Positions 27,334 to 36,500 of a stretch of 64,000 nucleotides of DNA are shown piece after piece. The notes under the pieces were generated by a model that worked only from the letters and a program-made list of their open reading frames with translations, did not search any database and was not told the DNA's origin. How positions within the stretch are numbered: the first letter of the stretch is position 1; the number at the start of each line of letters is the position of its first letter. The DNA lies in assembly GCF_000739085.1 (NCBI RefSeq), contig NZ_CP009110.1:1984001-2048000 (forward strand), in the 5' to 3' direction. The stretch comes from Amycolatopsis methanolica 239 (GTDB lineage Bacteria > Actinomycetota > Actinomycetes > Mycobacteriales > Pseudonocardiaceae). A program made the position numbers and the translations under genes.

Positions 27334-27765
27334 GGCAGGGGGGTGTGATCCACCCCGACAACCACCCGCTAACGCACCACAGCAGGCACCCGGCTGCCGA
27401 GACCACCCCGCCACTCCAGCAACTCCCGCTGGACGCGGCCCGCCATCCACCCATCGCATCGGCCGGCCCCCGGCCGCCCATCCGGACCTGGGCCGCCCAG
27501 CGCGCTTCGCCGACCCGCTGCTCGACGGCGCCGGGGTGTGCACCGAGGTCGCTGTGCGGGTCGCGATCGTCTCTATGGCGTTGTCGGGGCCGGCGCCACG
27601 ATGCTCCCGAGCGAGCCCGCCAGGGCGGCGTGATCCGCCCGGTGATCCCGACGGTCACCCGCCGTGTCGTGATGTTCCACCGCCAGGGTGAGCTGCCTCA
27701 GCCGCCCAGGCGTCCTGCAGCCCTGAGCTCACCTGGTCCGCGGAGCCGGTTGAACGTCGCGGCGG
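27334..27765. other. Intergenic stretch without a recognised gene
   Basis: About 430 bases between the LexA-like gene and the small membrane-associated gene. Short open frames exist but have Pro/Arg-rich products, no ribosome sites and no recognisable motif. Part of it (27480-27600) has coding-like base bias and might be a gene remnant. Confidence 0.4.
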
Positions 27766-28008
27766 TCAGGCCTGGGTCGCCTTCGGTTCGCGGGCCCGGT
27801 GGCCGTTCGGACCGCTGTGGGAGCGCGCGAACGGCAGCTTGTCACCCACCTTCTCGCCGACCTTGGCGCGCACCACGCCGGCGGCGCCCTGGACCGCGGG
27901 GTGGTCAGCGACCGCCCGATAGGTCCGCACGATCTGTTCGTACCGCGCACGACCCGCCCGCGCCCCGAGCACGTACCCGACGGCCGCGCCGAGCAGGAAA
28001 GTCTTCAT
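27766..28008 (-). CDS. Small YtxH-like membrane-associated protein
   Basis: 80 residues. The N-terminal glycine-rich helix FLLGAAVGYVLGARAGRARY is a short membrane-associated segment seen in many small actinobacterial proteins, followed by a charged helical tail. ATG 28008 has AGGAGG 6 bases upstream, so the shorter start is chosen. Function unknown. It lies between the LexA-like gene and the tRNA. Confidence 0.75.
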   Translation of the reverse strand: MKTFLLGAAVGYVLGARAGRARYEQIVRTYRAVADHPAVQGAAGVVRAKVGEKVGDKLPFARSHSGPNGHRAREPKATQA

Positions 28009-28152
28009 CGCCCGCCTCCTGGTGTCTCCGCCTCGATCACTCATTGTCCCCCAACGCGCGCGAAACTGCCGGGGGGTGCTTGCAGAGCGCGATCGCCCAT
28101 GAGCTAGAGTTCTCTCCCGTCAGCCCGGAGCGATCCGGGCAGGCCAGAGCGT

Positions 28153-28225
<73 letters not shown>

Positions 28226-28228
28226 CTG

Positions 28229-28260
28229 AGCCCCAGGTCACAGACCTGGGGCTTCTTCTT
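28229..28260 (+). terminator. Terminator after tRNA-Asn
   Basis: An 11-bp stem (28229-28239 with 28243-28253, loop ACA) followed by a T-rich run TCTTCTTT. It starts three bases after the mature tRNA end. Confidence 0.9.
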
Positions 28261-28291
28261 TGACCACCCCCAGCAGGCGGATCCCCAGAGA

Positions 28292-28316
28292 ACTCCCAGG
28301 ATTGAATCCTGGGAGT
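28292..28316. repeat. Perfect inverted repeat ACTCCCAGGATT/AATCCTGGGAGT
   Basis: Two 12-base arms around a single G. Second of three hairpins in tandem after the tRNA; no T run follows, so it may be a transcript-stabilising or protein-binding element. Confidence 0.6.
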
Positions 28317-28332
28317 CGGCCCGGAACATGCC

Positions 28333-28369
28333 AGTGCCCCCGAGGACCGGTTCCGTCCTCGGGGGCACT
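28333..28369. terminator. Hairpin between tRNA and DUF397 gene
   Basis: Perfect 14-bp stem (28333-28346 with 28356-28369) and 9-base loop. It lies 12 bases past the DUF397 stop on the minus strand and downstream of the tRNA on the plus strand, so it probably ends both transcripts. Confidence 0.65.
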
Positions 28370-28380
28370 TGTCGCCTGTG

Positions 28381-28596
28381 TCACTGCGGGTCGAACTCGC
28401 CGGCCTTCACACCCGGCAGGAACGCCTGAACCTCGCCGGGCGTGAACGCCAGCCGCGGCCCGTCCGGATCCTTGCTGTCCCGAACCAGCCAACTGCCGTC
28501 AGACAGTGACGCGACCTCCACACACTCCTGCTGCGGGCCACTGAAACTGGACTTTCGCCAAACTGGCTCTTCCCCACTCCCGCGAGGTACGGTCAT
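28381..28596 (-). CDS. DUF397 domain protein
   Basis: 71-residue protein, intact. The DUF397 signature is complete: VWRKSSFSG, a middle CVEVASLSDG, VRDSKDPDGPRLAFTPGEVQAFL. These proteins are encoded after an HTH/DUF5753 regulator and the pair behaves as a regulator with its small partner (BldB-like/Scr1-type systems), often many copies per genome. The ATG overlaps the stop of that upstream regulator (ATGA). The partner here is broken, so this copy may be idle. Confidence 0.9.
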   Translation of the reverse strand: MTVPRGSGEEPVWRKSSFSGPQQECVEVASLSDGSWLVRDSKDPDGPRLAFTPGEVQAFLPGVKAGEFDPQ

Positions 28597-29335
28597 GGTG
28601 TCGTCTCTCCATTCGTGTGATGACATCCGCGATGAGCCTCGTCGGGGCTCATCGCCATCTCCTCCAACACTTCAACTGCCCTGACCTGAGCAGGCACTGC
28701 CTGCGGCCGGGCGAAGTTGGAGCTTCCGTACGGCTCGAAGTACACGATCGGCTGCCCGACGGGGAACTCGTAGAGGACGAAGGGTCCCATGTCGGCGGGG
28801 TTGAAGTCGTCCGTCTTGGGGATGGCCCGGAGGGTGACGTTATCCAACGCGGCCATCTTCTGCGTGTACCGAAGTTGTTCGATGGCGACTTCGAGGCCGC
28901 CGAGGGTTCTTTCGATCGCCCGCATCCCGAGGAACACGTCGAGCTGCATGCGGTCGCTCCGCCACAGGGCTTCTTTGCGGGGCCATACGGGCAGCGACGA
29001 TGGAACGGACCTGATTGTCGTCCACTTCCTCGCCCCGGCGTTCGGCGTCGCCGGCGACAACAGCGTTCGCGGTCCCCTCGGTTTGGAGCATGCCGGGCGG
29101 GAACAGCGGGGCCACGCACACCATTCGGGTGGCAGACCGTTCGTACTCGATCAGCGCTGAGACTTGCCGGTCGACGCCCTCGGTGATCCAGTCTGGGTTG
29201 GCGGCGTTGCGGGCGTCGCGGAGGATGTCTTCCCGCGCGTTGCCGATCACACCGAGGGTGCCGAGAACGTGCGCGACCTGCACTTCGGTGGGGAGGAACG
29301 CCCCGGTTTCCCACTTGGAGTACGTGACACGGGCG
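28593..29335 (-). pseudogene. HTH/DUF5753 regulator, truncated and frameshifted
   Basis: The coding frame begins abruptly near 29335 with ARVTYSKWETGAFLPTE, the second half of an HTH, so the first 25-30 residues are missing. It continues through LRDARNAANPDWITEG and MVCVAPLFPPGMLQTEGTAN, then breaks at a run of four C (minus strand) near 28980. From there the DUF5753 domain goes on in another frame (RKEALWRSD, RTLGGLEVAIEQL, VYFEPYGSSNFARP) to the stop that overlaps the DUF397 start. Both lesions point to a dead gene. Confidence 0.85.
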
Positions 29336-29337
29336 GG

Positions 29338-29661
29338 CGGCCGCCGGTATGGGCGTGGCGCGGGGAGCTGCGGCTGATCGACGCGATGTTGTTGTTCGAC
29401 GCCGAGCACGAGCTGAGCCGCGGGTTCGCGGCGGTCGAGTTCGACGCGCCGGCGGGGCTGGTCGTGGAGTCGGACTACGGGCGGTGGAACGACTTCATCG
29501 CCGCGTCGCTGGAGGGGCGGGAGTGCACTTGGGAGCTGGGGCCGGCGGTGCGCGAGCCGGCCCAGATGTGCCTGCCGTACGTGCGGGCCTCGTGGGTGCG
29601 GGAGGTGCGGCCGCTGCCGACCGGCGGGTGGGACCGGCTCGATCCGGCCGCCGCGGTGTGA
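29338..29661 (+). pseudogene. Headless ORF fragment of unknown family
   Basis: An open frame with good codon bias and no start signal, joined back-to-back with the truncated HTH gene. It reads WAWRGELRLIDAMLLFDAEH, AAVEFDAPAGLVVESDYGRW, ECTWELGPAVREPAQMCLPY and ends LDPAAAV. An internal ATG at 29386 has no ribosome site. I do not recognise the family. It looks like the C-terminal part of a gene whose 5' half was lost in the same event that cut the HTH gene. Confidence 0.5.
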
Positions 29662-29719
29662 GACGTCTTGTCCTGTTCTGTCATTGACCCGGCGCGGTCC
29701 GGGCGATGACGATCGCGGG

Positions 29720-29923
29720 GTGGCTGAGGTGACCGACCTGCCCCGCGGTGACCTGGTGCTGCTGGGGCTGCTGGCGGAGGGGCTGTCGCCGGAGGAGGTG
29801 GCCGGGCGGGTTGGGCTGTCCGGCCGGACCGTGCGGCGCCGGATCAGGGCCATCTGCGACCGCCTCGGCGTGGCGACGCCCATCGAGGCGGTGGTGTGGG
29901 CGGTGCGGAGTGAGATGATCTGA
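29720..29923 (+). CDS. Single-domain LuxR-type HTH protein (copy 1)
   Basis: About 67 residues consisting only of a LuxR-type HTH: LLAEGLSPEEVAGRVGLSGR, TVRRRIRAICDRLGV, then TPIEAVVWAVRSEMI. No receiver or sensor domain. It closely resembles the protein at 37194-37412. Start is uncertain: GTG 29720 is used, GTG 29729 is possible. A 14-bp stem terminator follows. It flanks the secreted oxidase/dehydrogenase locus, which it might regulate. Confidence 0.8.
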   Translation: MAEVTDLPRGDLVLLGLLAEGLSPEEVAGRVGLSGRTVRRRIRAICDRLGVATPIEAVVWAVRSEMI

Positions 29924-29949
29924 CCGTGCCGGCCCGCGCACCGCGCGGC

Positions 29950-29987
29950 CCGGCTCCGGCGGGCCTGCCAAACCCCGCCGGAGCCGG
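29950..29987. terminator. Bidirectional hairpin between convergent genes
   Basis: A 14-bp stem (29950-29963 with 29974-29987) and a 10-base loop, between the LuxR-type gene and the convergent isomerase gene. No strong T tract. Confidence 0.7.
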
Positions 29988-30066
29988 AACCCCAACCGCA
30001 GCCGCGGCGCCGCACCAGCGGCCACCGCAGCTACCGCGACTGCAGCCGCAGCCACCGCGGCCGGCC

Positions 30067-30969
30067 CTACCGCAGCCGCAGCGCGGCCAGGTAGTCGTGC
30101 ATCTGGTCGGCCCTCGAATCGGTCAGCGGGTTGCTCTGGTCGTCGTTCTCGATGATGAACTCGCGCATGCCCAGGCGGGTCGCCCCGCTGAGGATCGTGC
30201 GGTAGTCGACCACCCCGGTGCCCAGGTCCGCCAGATTGCCGTTGGCGTCCAGGTCCTTCACGTGCGCCAGCAGCATCCGCCCCCGGTTCGCGCGGATCAG
30301 TTCGACGTTCTCCTGCGCGCTCAGCCCCGCCGCGGACGACCACCCCATGTCCAGCTCCAGGTACAGCAACTCGGGATCGGAGCCGTCCAGCAGGATCTGG
30401 TAGAAGCTCCGCCCGTCGGGGCCGTGCCCGGTGAACTCGCTGGTGTGGTTGTGGTACCCCAGCTTCATCCCCGCCCGGCGGATCCGCTCCCCGGCCCGGT
30501 TGAACGCGGGCCCGGCCTCGGCGAAACCCTCCGCCGTGTCCGGCACCCCGCCCGGGCACACGATGTAGCGCTGCCCCAGGATCCGCGCCATCTCGATCAG
30601 CTCACCCAGCCGAGCGTCGTCCAGGAACTCCGCGTACCCGTGGTGGCTGGACACCGCCCGCAGGCCGTACTTGTCCAGCAGCGGCCGGACCTCCCGCGCG
30701 TGCGCCGGGTCCGTGCCACCGGGGAATCCGGCGAACTCCAGGTTCCGGTACCCGGCCCGCGCGAGCGCCCGCAGCACCGCCTCCGGCTGGGACATGAACG
30801 CGTCCCGCACCGAGTACATCTGCAACCCGATCCGGCTGTTCGGGATACGCCGCCCCGGGGACGCCGCCGCCACCGGTGCAGCGCCCATCGCCGCCACCCC
30901 GGCCGCTGTCGCCGCCACCCCCGCCAGGAACTTGCGCCGGTCGAAAACGACCGGAACACCACCGCACAT
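30067..30969 (-). CDS. Tat-exported sugar phosphate isomerase/epimerase-like protein
   Basis: 300 residues. The N-terminus carries a twin-arginine signal (FDRRKFLAGVAATAAGVAAM). The rest is a xylose-isomerase-type TIM barrel (IGLQMYSVRDAF, GYHNHTSEF, LELDMGWSSAAG, LAHVKDLDANGN, EFIIENDDQ) with metal-ligand-like Glu, Asp and His at strand ends. Relatives include hydratases and epimerases acting on 3-keto sugars. Last gene of the minus-strand group from 37152; export of a complexed metal protein fits Tat. GGAAGGAGAG precedes the ATG. Confidence 0.88.
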   Translation of the reverse strand: MCGGVPVVFDRRKFLAGVAATAAGVAAMGAAPVAAASPGRRIPNSRIGLQMYSVRDAFMSQPEAVLRALARAGYRNLEFAGFPGGTDPAHAREVRPLLDKYGLRAVSSHHGYAEFLDDARLGELIEMARILGQRYIVCPGGVPDTAEGFAEAGPAFNRAGERIRRAGMKLGYHNHTSEFTGHGPDGRSFYQILLDGSDPELLYLELDMGWSSAAGLSAQENVELIRANRGRMLLAHVKDLDANGNLADLGTGVVDYRTILSGATRLGMREFIIENDDQSNPLTDSRADQMHDYLAALRLR

Positions 30970-30990
30970 GCCGCTCTCCTTCCCTGAAAA

Positions 30991-31911
30991 TCAGTGCTCG
31001 TGGACACCGGCCGGCATGGTGCCGTCGGCGTTGCGGACCAGGAACATCCCGGCCATCCCCATGTCCGAGTGGTTCTGGACGTGGCAGTGGTACATCCACA
31101 TGCCGGGCCCGACCCCCTCACCGGCGATCACCTGGAACCCGAACGACACCCCGGGGTTGAGGTCCTTGATGTCGATCAGCGGGCTGGGGTCGTACTCGCT
31201 GGTGCGCATCCCGGTCCGGTTGTCCAGCCAGCGGTGCCCGTGCAGGTGGAAGGTGTGGAAGTTGCTGCCGTGCCCGATCGCGATCCACTCCACCCGCTCG
31301 CCGAGGTTCGCCTCGAACGTCGGCGCGTCGTGGTGCGCCCGGTTGTTGATCATCATGTCGTTGAACACCACGGTGAACTGACGTTTCGGCAGCAGATCGC
31401 CCTGCCGCCGCACCACCAGCGCCCCGTACAGGCCCTTGAGCACCCCCTCGGTGCCGTGCTCGGTGCCCATCGCGTGGTCGTGGTAGTGCCAGTAGCCCGC
31501 CGTGCCCTCGGCCCACGACCCGTCCGCCCGCCGGTAACCCACGTGGCTGCGCCAGGTGTAGCGCCGCGTCTGGCCGGGCATCACCGCGGAGCCGTTCATC
31601 AGGGTGCCGTCGGAGTTCACGTCGTAGTCGACGCCGTGCGGGTGCAGCGACAGCACCCGGTCGGTCGTGTTGACCAGGTCGATCTCGAGGGTGTCGCCCT
31701 CCCACATCTCCAGCACCGGACCGGGCACCGTCGCCCCGCCGGGCGCGAGCCCGTAGCCGTACAACTCGTCGGAGATCTTTTCGGCGTACATCGTGATCCG
31801 CCGGGGCGTGCCTTCCGCCCGCACCGGGGCGGCCGCCGCGACGCCGGGCACCGACGCGGCCAGCCCGGCCGCCGCGGTGCCGAGCACGGCACGCCGCGTC
31901 ATCTTGGCCAT
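30991..31911 (-). CDS. Two-domain multicopper oxidase (small laccase type)
   Basis: 306 residues with a Tat signal ([17 protein letters not shown]). All four copper motifs are seen: [28 protein letters not shown] and [14 protein letters not shown], the last with the type 1 Cys, His and Met. Two cupredoxin domains instead of three mark it as the trimeric small-laccase type, which oxidises phenols or metals with oxygen. It lies between the isomerase and the cupredoxin gene, 25 bases from the latter. Confidence 0.93.
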   Translation of the reverse strand: MAKMTRRAVLGTAAAGLAASVPGVAAAAPVRAEGTPRRITMYAEKISDELYGYGLAPGGATVPGPVLEMWEGDTLEIDLVNTTDRVLSLHPHGVDYDVNSDGTLMNGSAVMPGQTRRYTWRSHVGYRRADGSWAEGTAGYWHYHDHAMGTEHGTEGVLKGLYGALVVRRQGDLLPKRQFTVVFNDMMINNRAHHDAPTFEANLGERVEWIAIGHGSNFHTFHLHGHRWLDNRTGMRTSEYDPSPLIDIKDLNPGVSFGFQVIAGEGVGPGMWMYHCHVQNHSDMGMAGMFLVRNADGTMPAGVHEH

Positions 31912-31936
31912 GGAAAGGTCCTTTCGTGGAGAGGAG

Positions 31937-33532
31937 TCACACCATGCGTTCGAACGCCGGGTTCGGCTGCCGCTCCTGCTTCGAGGGGCCGCTCGACGAC
32001 ACGACGGTGAACGTGACGCTGCCGGTCTCGCTGGTGTTGCCCGCCTCGTCGGTCGCGCGGTAGCGGATCGTGTGGGTGCCGACGTGGTCGACGACGAACG
32101 GCTTGTGGTAGCGGGTGAACACATTGCCGTCCAGCGAGTACTGGATGCGTGCGACGCCGGAGGCCTCGTCGGTCGCGGCGAGCGTGACCGTCACCGGGCC
32201 GACGTAGTCCCACGACCAGTTCTGCGGCCCGGCCAGCCGCACGGTGACCACCGGCGGGGTCAGGTCGCCCGCTTTGGCGATGGTGAACGACAGCATCCGC
32301 ACGGCGCTGGTGTTGCCCGCCCGGTCGGTCGCGCGGTAGTGCAGCAGGTGCGTGCCGACCGCGGTGATGGTCACCGGCTGGCCGTAGCGGACGAACCCGG
32401 CGCCGTCCAGGTCGTACTCGATCGAGGCGATCCCGGACTCGGTGTCGGTGGCGGCGAGCACGAGCGTGGCCTTGCCGGCGAAGGAGCCCTCGGTGTTCAG
32501 CTCCCCGTCCAGATCGGCGGTCACGAACGGCGCCGTGACGTCACCGAGCGGATCCACTGTCACCGTCAGGGTTTTCGGCTCGCTGGTGTTACCGGCCTTG
32601 TCGGTGGCGCGGTAGGTGAGCGTGTGCGTGCCCGTGCCGAGCACGGCCGGCTGGCTGTACGTTACGTACGCGCCGCCGTCCATTGTGTACTCGATCTTCG
32701 CCACGCCGGACTCGCCGTCGGTCGCGGTGAGCGTCACGGTCGCGCTGCCCGCGTAGTTCCCGGCGTCGTTGCGCTCGCCCGCGACGGTGGCGTTCACCGT
32801 CGGCGCGGTGGTGTCCTCGTTTGGCTGCACGACGTTGATCACCAGCGTCTTGGGGTCGCTGGCGTTGCCCGCCTTGTCGGTGGCGCGGTAGTGCACGGTG
32901 TGCGCGCCGGGCGCGGTGATGGTGACCGGGCCGCTGTAGGGGCGGTAGGTGTCGTCGTCGAGCGTGTACTCGACCGTGTCCACGCCCGAGCTGTCGTCGG
33001 TCGCGGCCAGGGTGAGGGTGGCGGTGCCGACGTAGTTGCCGTCGGGGTCGGTGGTGCCGTCGACGGTCGCGGTCACCTCCGGTGGCGTGGTGTCCGGCTC
33101 GCCGCTTTCGGTGACGATCAGCTCGCCGCTCATCGTGTGCCCGGGCATCGCGCAGTAGTAGCGGTACTTGCCCGGCGTGAGGGTCACCTGCGCCTGGTGC
33201 AGCCCGTGCTCGGCGTCCAGCGGGCTGGCGGTGATGTTGAGGTCGACGTCGTGGTTGTAGCCCGGGGTCGACGTGTCGAAGGTCAGCGTGTGGGTCATGC
33301 CGGTGGTGTTGCCGGTCTCGGTGCTGTTCTCGAACACGATGGTCGCCGCGCCCGCGACCGCCGTGGCCGGCGCGGACGCGTACTCGGTCATGTTGTCGTC
33401 GGCGGTCCAGGTCAGCACCTGTTCCGCCGCCGCGGTGATCGGCACTGGCTCGGCGATCGCGGCGGTGGTCGTGCCGGTGAGCAGGCACAGTCCCGCCGTC
33501 GCGGCCACCAGCGCGCCACGCAGAATTCTCAT
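31937..33532 (-). CDS. Secreted cupredoxin with four Ig-like (OmpL47-type) repeats
   Basis: 531 residues. Signal peptide about 1-27, then a plastocyanin-like domain (about 32-143) with copper ligands in GMTHTLTF and [12 protein letters not shown] (Cys, His, Met). Four tandem Ig-like repeats of about 95 residues follow, each opening with a TPP/TAP-V motif and containing ESG(V/I)..IEY.(L/M)DG and YRATD(K/R)AGNTS. A tail of about 20 polar residues ends the protein. A type 1 copper centre suggests electron transfer; the Ig repeats suggest a stalk or sugar/surface binding. GAGGAAT precedes ATG 33532. Confidence 0.9.
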   Translation of the reverse strand: MRILRGALVAATAGLCLLTGTTTAAIAEPVPITAAAEQVLTWTADDNMTEYASAPATAVAGAATIVFENSTETGNTTGMTHTLTFDTSTPGYNHDVDLNITASPLDAEHGLHQAQVTLTPGKYRYYCAMPGHTMSGELIVTESGEPDTTPPEVTATVDGTTDPDGNYVGTATLTLAATDDSSGVDTVEYTLDDDTYRPYSGPVTITAPGAHTVHYRATDKAGNASDPKTLVINVVQPNEDTTAPTVNATVAGERNDAGNYAGSATVTLTATDGESGVAKIEYTMDGGAYVTYSQPAVLGTGTHTLTYRATDKAGNTSEPKTLTVTVDPLGDVTAPFVTADLDGELNTEGSFAGKATLVLAATDTESGIASIEYDLDGAGFVRYGQPVTITAVGTHLLHYRATDRAGNTSAVRMLSFTIAKAGDLTPPVVTVRLAGPQNWSWDYVGPVTVTLAATDEASGVARIQYSLDGNVFTRYHKPFVVDHVGTHTIRYRATDEAGNTSETGSVTFTVVSSSGPSKQERQPNPAFERMV

Positions 33533-33597
33533 GGGATTCCTCGCAGGGTGGAGCCGGTGGCGCCGCCGTGGCGGCGCCACCGGGGGGATCGGGATTG

Positions 33598-36500
33598 CTA
33601 GAGCTGCCGCACCCGGATGTTGCGGAACTCGATCACGTCGCGGTCGCTGTGGTTCTGCAGCCCGATGAACCCGCTGAAGAACTGCCGCAGATCGGTCGGC
33701 GGGTCACCGGCGCGCGAGGACTGCTTGCCCGGCGTGTTGTCGAACTCGTTGATCACCACGCCGTTGCGGATGATCGTGTAGTGCTGGCCGGTCACCCGCA
33801 CCTCGTAGTCGTTCCACACGCCCTTCGGCGTCGGCATCGCCCGGTCCAGTCCCACCTGGGAGAAGTTGTAGACCGAACCGGTCTTCTGCGCGTCACCCGC
33901 GGTGTTGTCGTTGATCTGGATCTCCTGTCCACAGTAGATCGCGACCCACGCCTGCGACGTCCGCGCCGAGCCGACCGTGCCGCAGCTGCCCGGCGGGCGT
34001 TGCTCTAGCGGGGTCCGCACGTCGGGGAACCGGGTGAACACGCCGCTGTTGGCGCGGTCACCGGCCGGCGCCACGTCACGGAACTGCAGCCGCACCGAGA
34101 AGTCGCCGAACGCCTTGCCGGAGTACCACAGCATGCCCATCCCACCGGCGCTGTGCAGGGTGCCGTCCGGTTGCAGGTCGAACCGGCCGTCCGGCGCCTG
34201 GCTCCAGCCGTTCATCGAGGTGCCGTCGAAGAGCCATTCGTAGGCGGTGGACCGGCCCACCTGGGACGCAGAGGCGGCCCGGATCAGCTGGCTGGCCTCC
34301 TTGTCGGACAGCAGCCCGAAGCCGCGCAGCTTCGTGGCCACGTCGGTCGCGTACGTGGTGAACGCGTCGTGGCTCGCCCACGGCCGCTCGTCGTCGACCA
34401 GGTCGTTGATCGTGCAGCCGAGGCCGATGTTGCGGTTGGGCACCGCGGTTTCGCTGTCCAGGATCCACACCTTCTGCCGGGCGTCCGGCGCCGGGCAGCT
34501 GACGGTCACCGGCAGGTTCGCGGTGGCCTTCGTCCCGTCGGCGTAGGTGACCTCCAGGGTCGCGTAGTAGGTGCCGCCGCGCAGGTAGGTGTGCTGGGGG
34601 TTGGCCTCGGTGGAGGTGGTGCCGTCCCCGAAGTCCCAGCGCCACGCGACGCCACCGGCCTTGGCGCTGTTGAACGCCATCGTCATCGGGCCGGCCTGGG
34701 TGGTGGCCCCGACGGTCGCCGACTCCGGAGCCGGGGTCGCCGCGCCGCCGTGGTAGGTGATGCGCAGCAGCTTCTGGTTCGGGTCGAGGCTGAAGAACCC
34801 GCCCGCGTAGTCCAGCAGGTACAGCGCGCCGTCCGGACCGAACTTGGCGTCCATCCAGCTCTGCAGGCCGGTGTCGCCACCGCCGCCCTTGATGATCTGA
34901 CGCAGGTCCTCGGCGAACGCGGGCGCACCCTGCGCAGGCACGCGCGCCGGGTCCAGCGTCACCGCGATCCGGTTGTTGCCGTTGGACTCGTCACCGATGA
35001 GCCACTTGTCCTCCCAGTACGCCGGCCAGGCGACGCCGCTGGCGGTGTTCACCTCGGCGCGGTGGTAGGTCGGACCGGACATCACGGCCTGCCCGCCGCC
35101 CTTGAGGTAGGGCTCGGTGTAGGTCGCCTCGGACTCCACATAGGACGGAACTCCGCTGCCGTCCGCGCGCGCCGGGTAGACCGGCCCGCCGCCCTGGGGC
35201 GAGTACCAGATCGCGTTGTCCCGCGCGGGCGGGATGTCCACCAGGCCGGTGTTGCGCGGCGAGGTGTTCTTCAGGTTGTCGCAGTCGTACCAGCCGGTGA
35301 GCACGCTGGCGTCGGTGTTGCTTCGGTCGCGGTAGGGCTGTCGGTTGCCCATGCAGTACGGCCAGCCCTGGTTGCCCGCCGAGGTGAGGACGGTGGCCGT
35401 CTCGTACTTGGCCGGCCCCAGTTCGGGGTTCGGCGCGCCGGCGTCGGGGCCGACCCAGCCCGCGGTGAGCCAGTCGTGCTGCCGGTCCACGGCAAGGCGG
35501 GCGATGTTGCGCACGCCCATCACGTAGATCTCCGGCCGGGTCTTGCCGCCGCCCTCCTCGGCGCCGGTGAAGAGGTTGCCCTGCGGGATCGTGTAGGTGC
35601 CGTCCGGCTCCGGGTGGATGCGCAGGATCTTGCCGTTGAGGTCGTTGGTGTTGCCCGAGGTGCGGCGCGCGTCCTGGAACGACGTGCCCTGGTACTCGGC
35701 GGTCCAGTTGTTGCCGGAGTAGCCGTCGGAGCCGCCGGAGGAGTTGTTGTCGCCGACGCCGATGTAGAGGTTGCCCGCGTCGTCGAAGGCCATGCCGCCG
35801 CCGGCGTGGCAGCAGCTGTGGATCTGGGCCGGCCAGTGCAGCAGGTCCTTGCGGGTGGCCTGGTCGATGGTCTGCCGCGCGGCGTCGTAGGTGAAGCGGG
35901 ACACCGTGCGCTGGCCGATCCGCTTCTCCCGGTCGATGGATTCGTGCGGCATCCAGTAGACGTAGAACCAGCCGTTGCGCGCGAAGTCCGGGTCGAGCGT
36001 CATGCCGACCAGGCCTTCCTCGTTCTTGACCAGCTCGTCACCGCTGCCGCGGTTGCCCATCACCGGCAGTGTGGTGAGCAGTTTGACCTGCTTCGTCTTC
36101 GGGTCCCACTGGTGGATGGTGCCGCAGCCGAGGCCGACGTTCGGGTCGTTCCAGTCCACGATGGGCCCGGACGGGCAGGCGGCCTTGCCGATGTAGAACA
36201 CCTTGCCGTCGGGGGCGATGGTCAGGCCGTGCGGTTCGCCGATCTGGTCGAGCTGGCCCGGCTGGTTCGGCTTGGTGAGCCGCTCCACGGTGTAGTTCGA
36301 GGCGATCGTGGCCTTGCAGTCGCCGCGCACCATGCCGGTGGTCCAGCGGATCGCACCGAGCAGGTGGCCGCGGAAGAGCTGGTCGGTGGTCCAGCTCTCG
36401 ACGGTGCGGCCCATGCCGGTGTAGAAGGAACGGCCGCCGGAGTAGTCGCGGCACCAGGACACCGGGTGGAAGGCGCCGTTGCCGCCCTGGCCCGGCTGGT

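Noticed and set aside
24383..27658. Very long minus-strand open frame (about 1090 codons)
   Set aside because: It runs antisense to dnaG, the hypothetical gene, tam and the LexA-like gene, all of which have clear domains. Its product is Arg/His/Pro-rich low complexity, as expected of GC-rich antisense frames.
31940..31955. Palindrome GCGTTCGAACGC as SOS box
   Set aside because: It lies within the coding end of the cupredoxin gene and lacks the spacing of a LexA box.
31793..33601. 602-codon plus-strand open frame with repeated composition
   Set aside because: It mirrors the four Ig-like repeats of the cupredoxin gene on the other strand; its repeats are a shadow of those.
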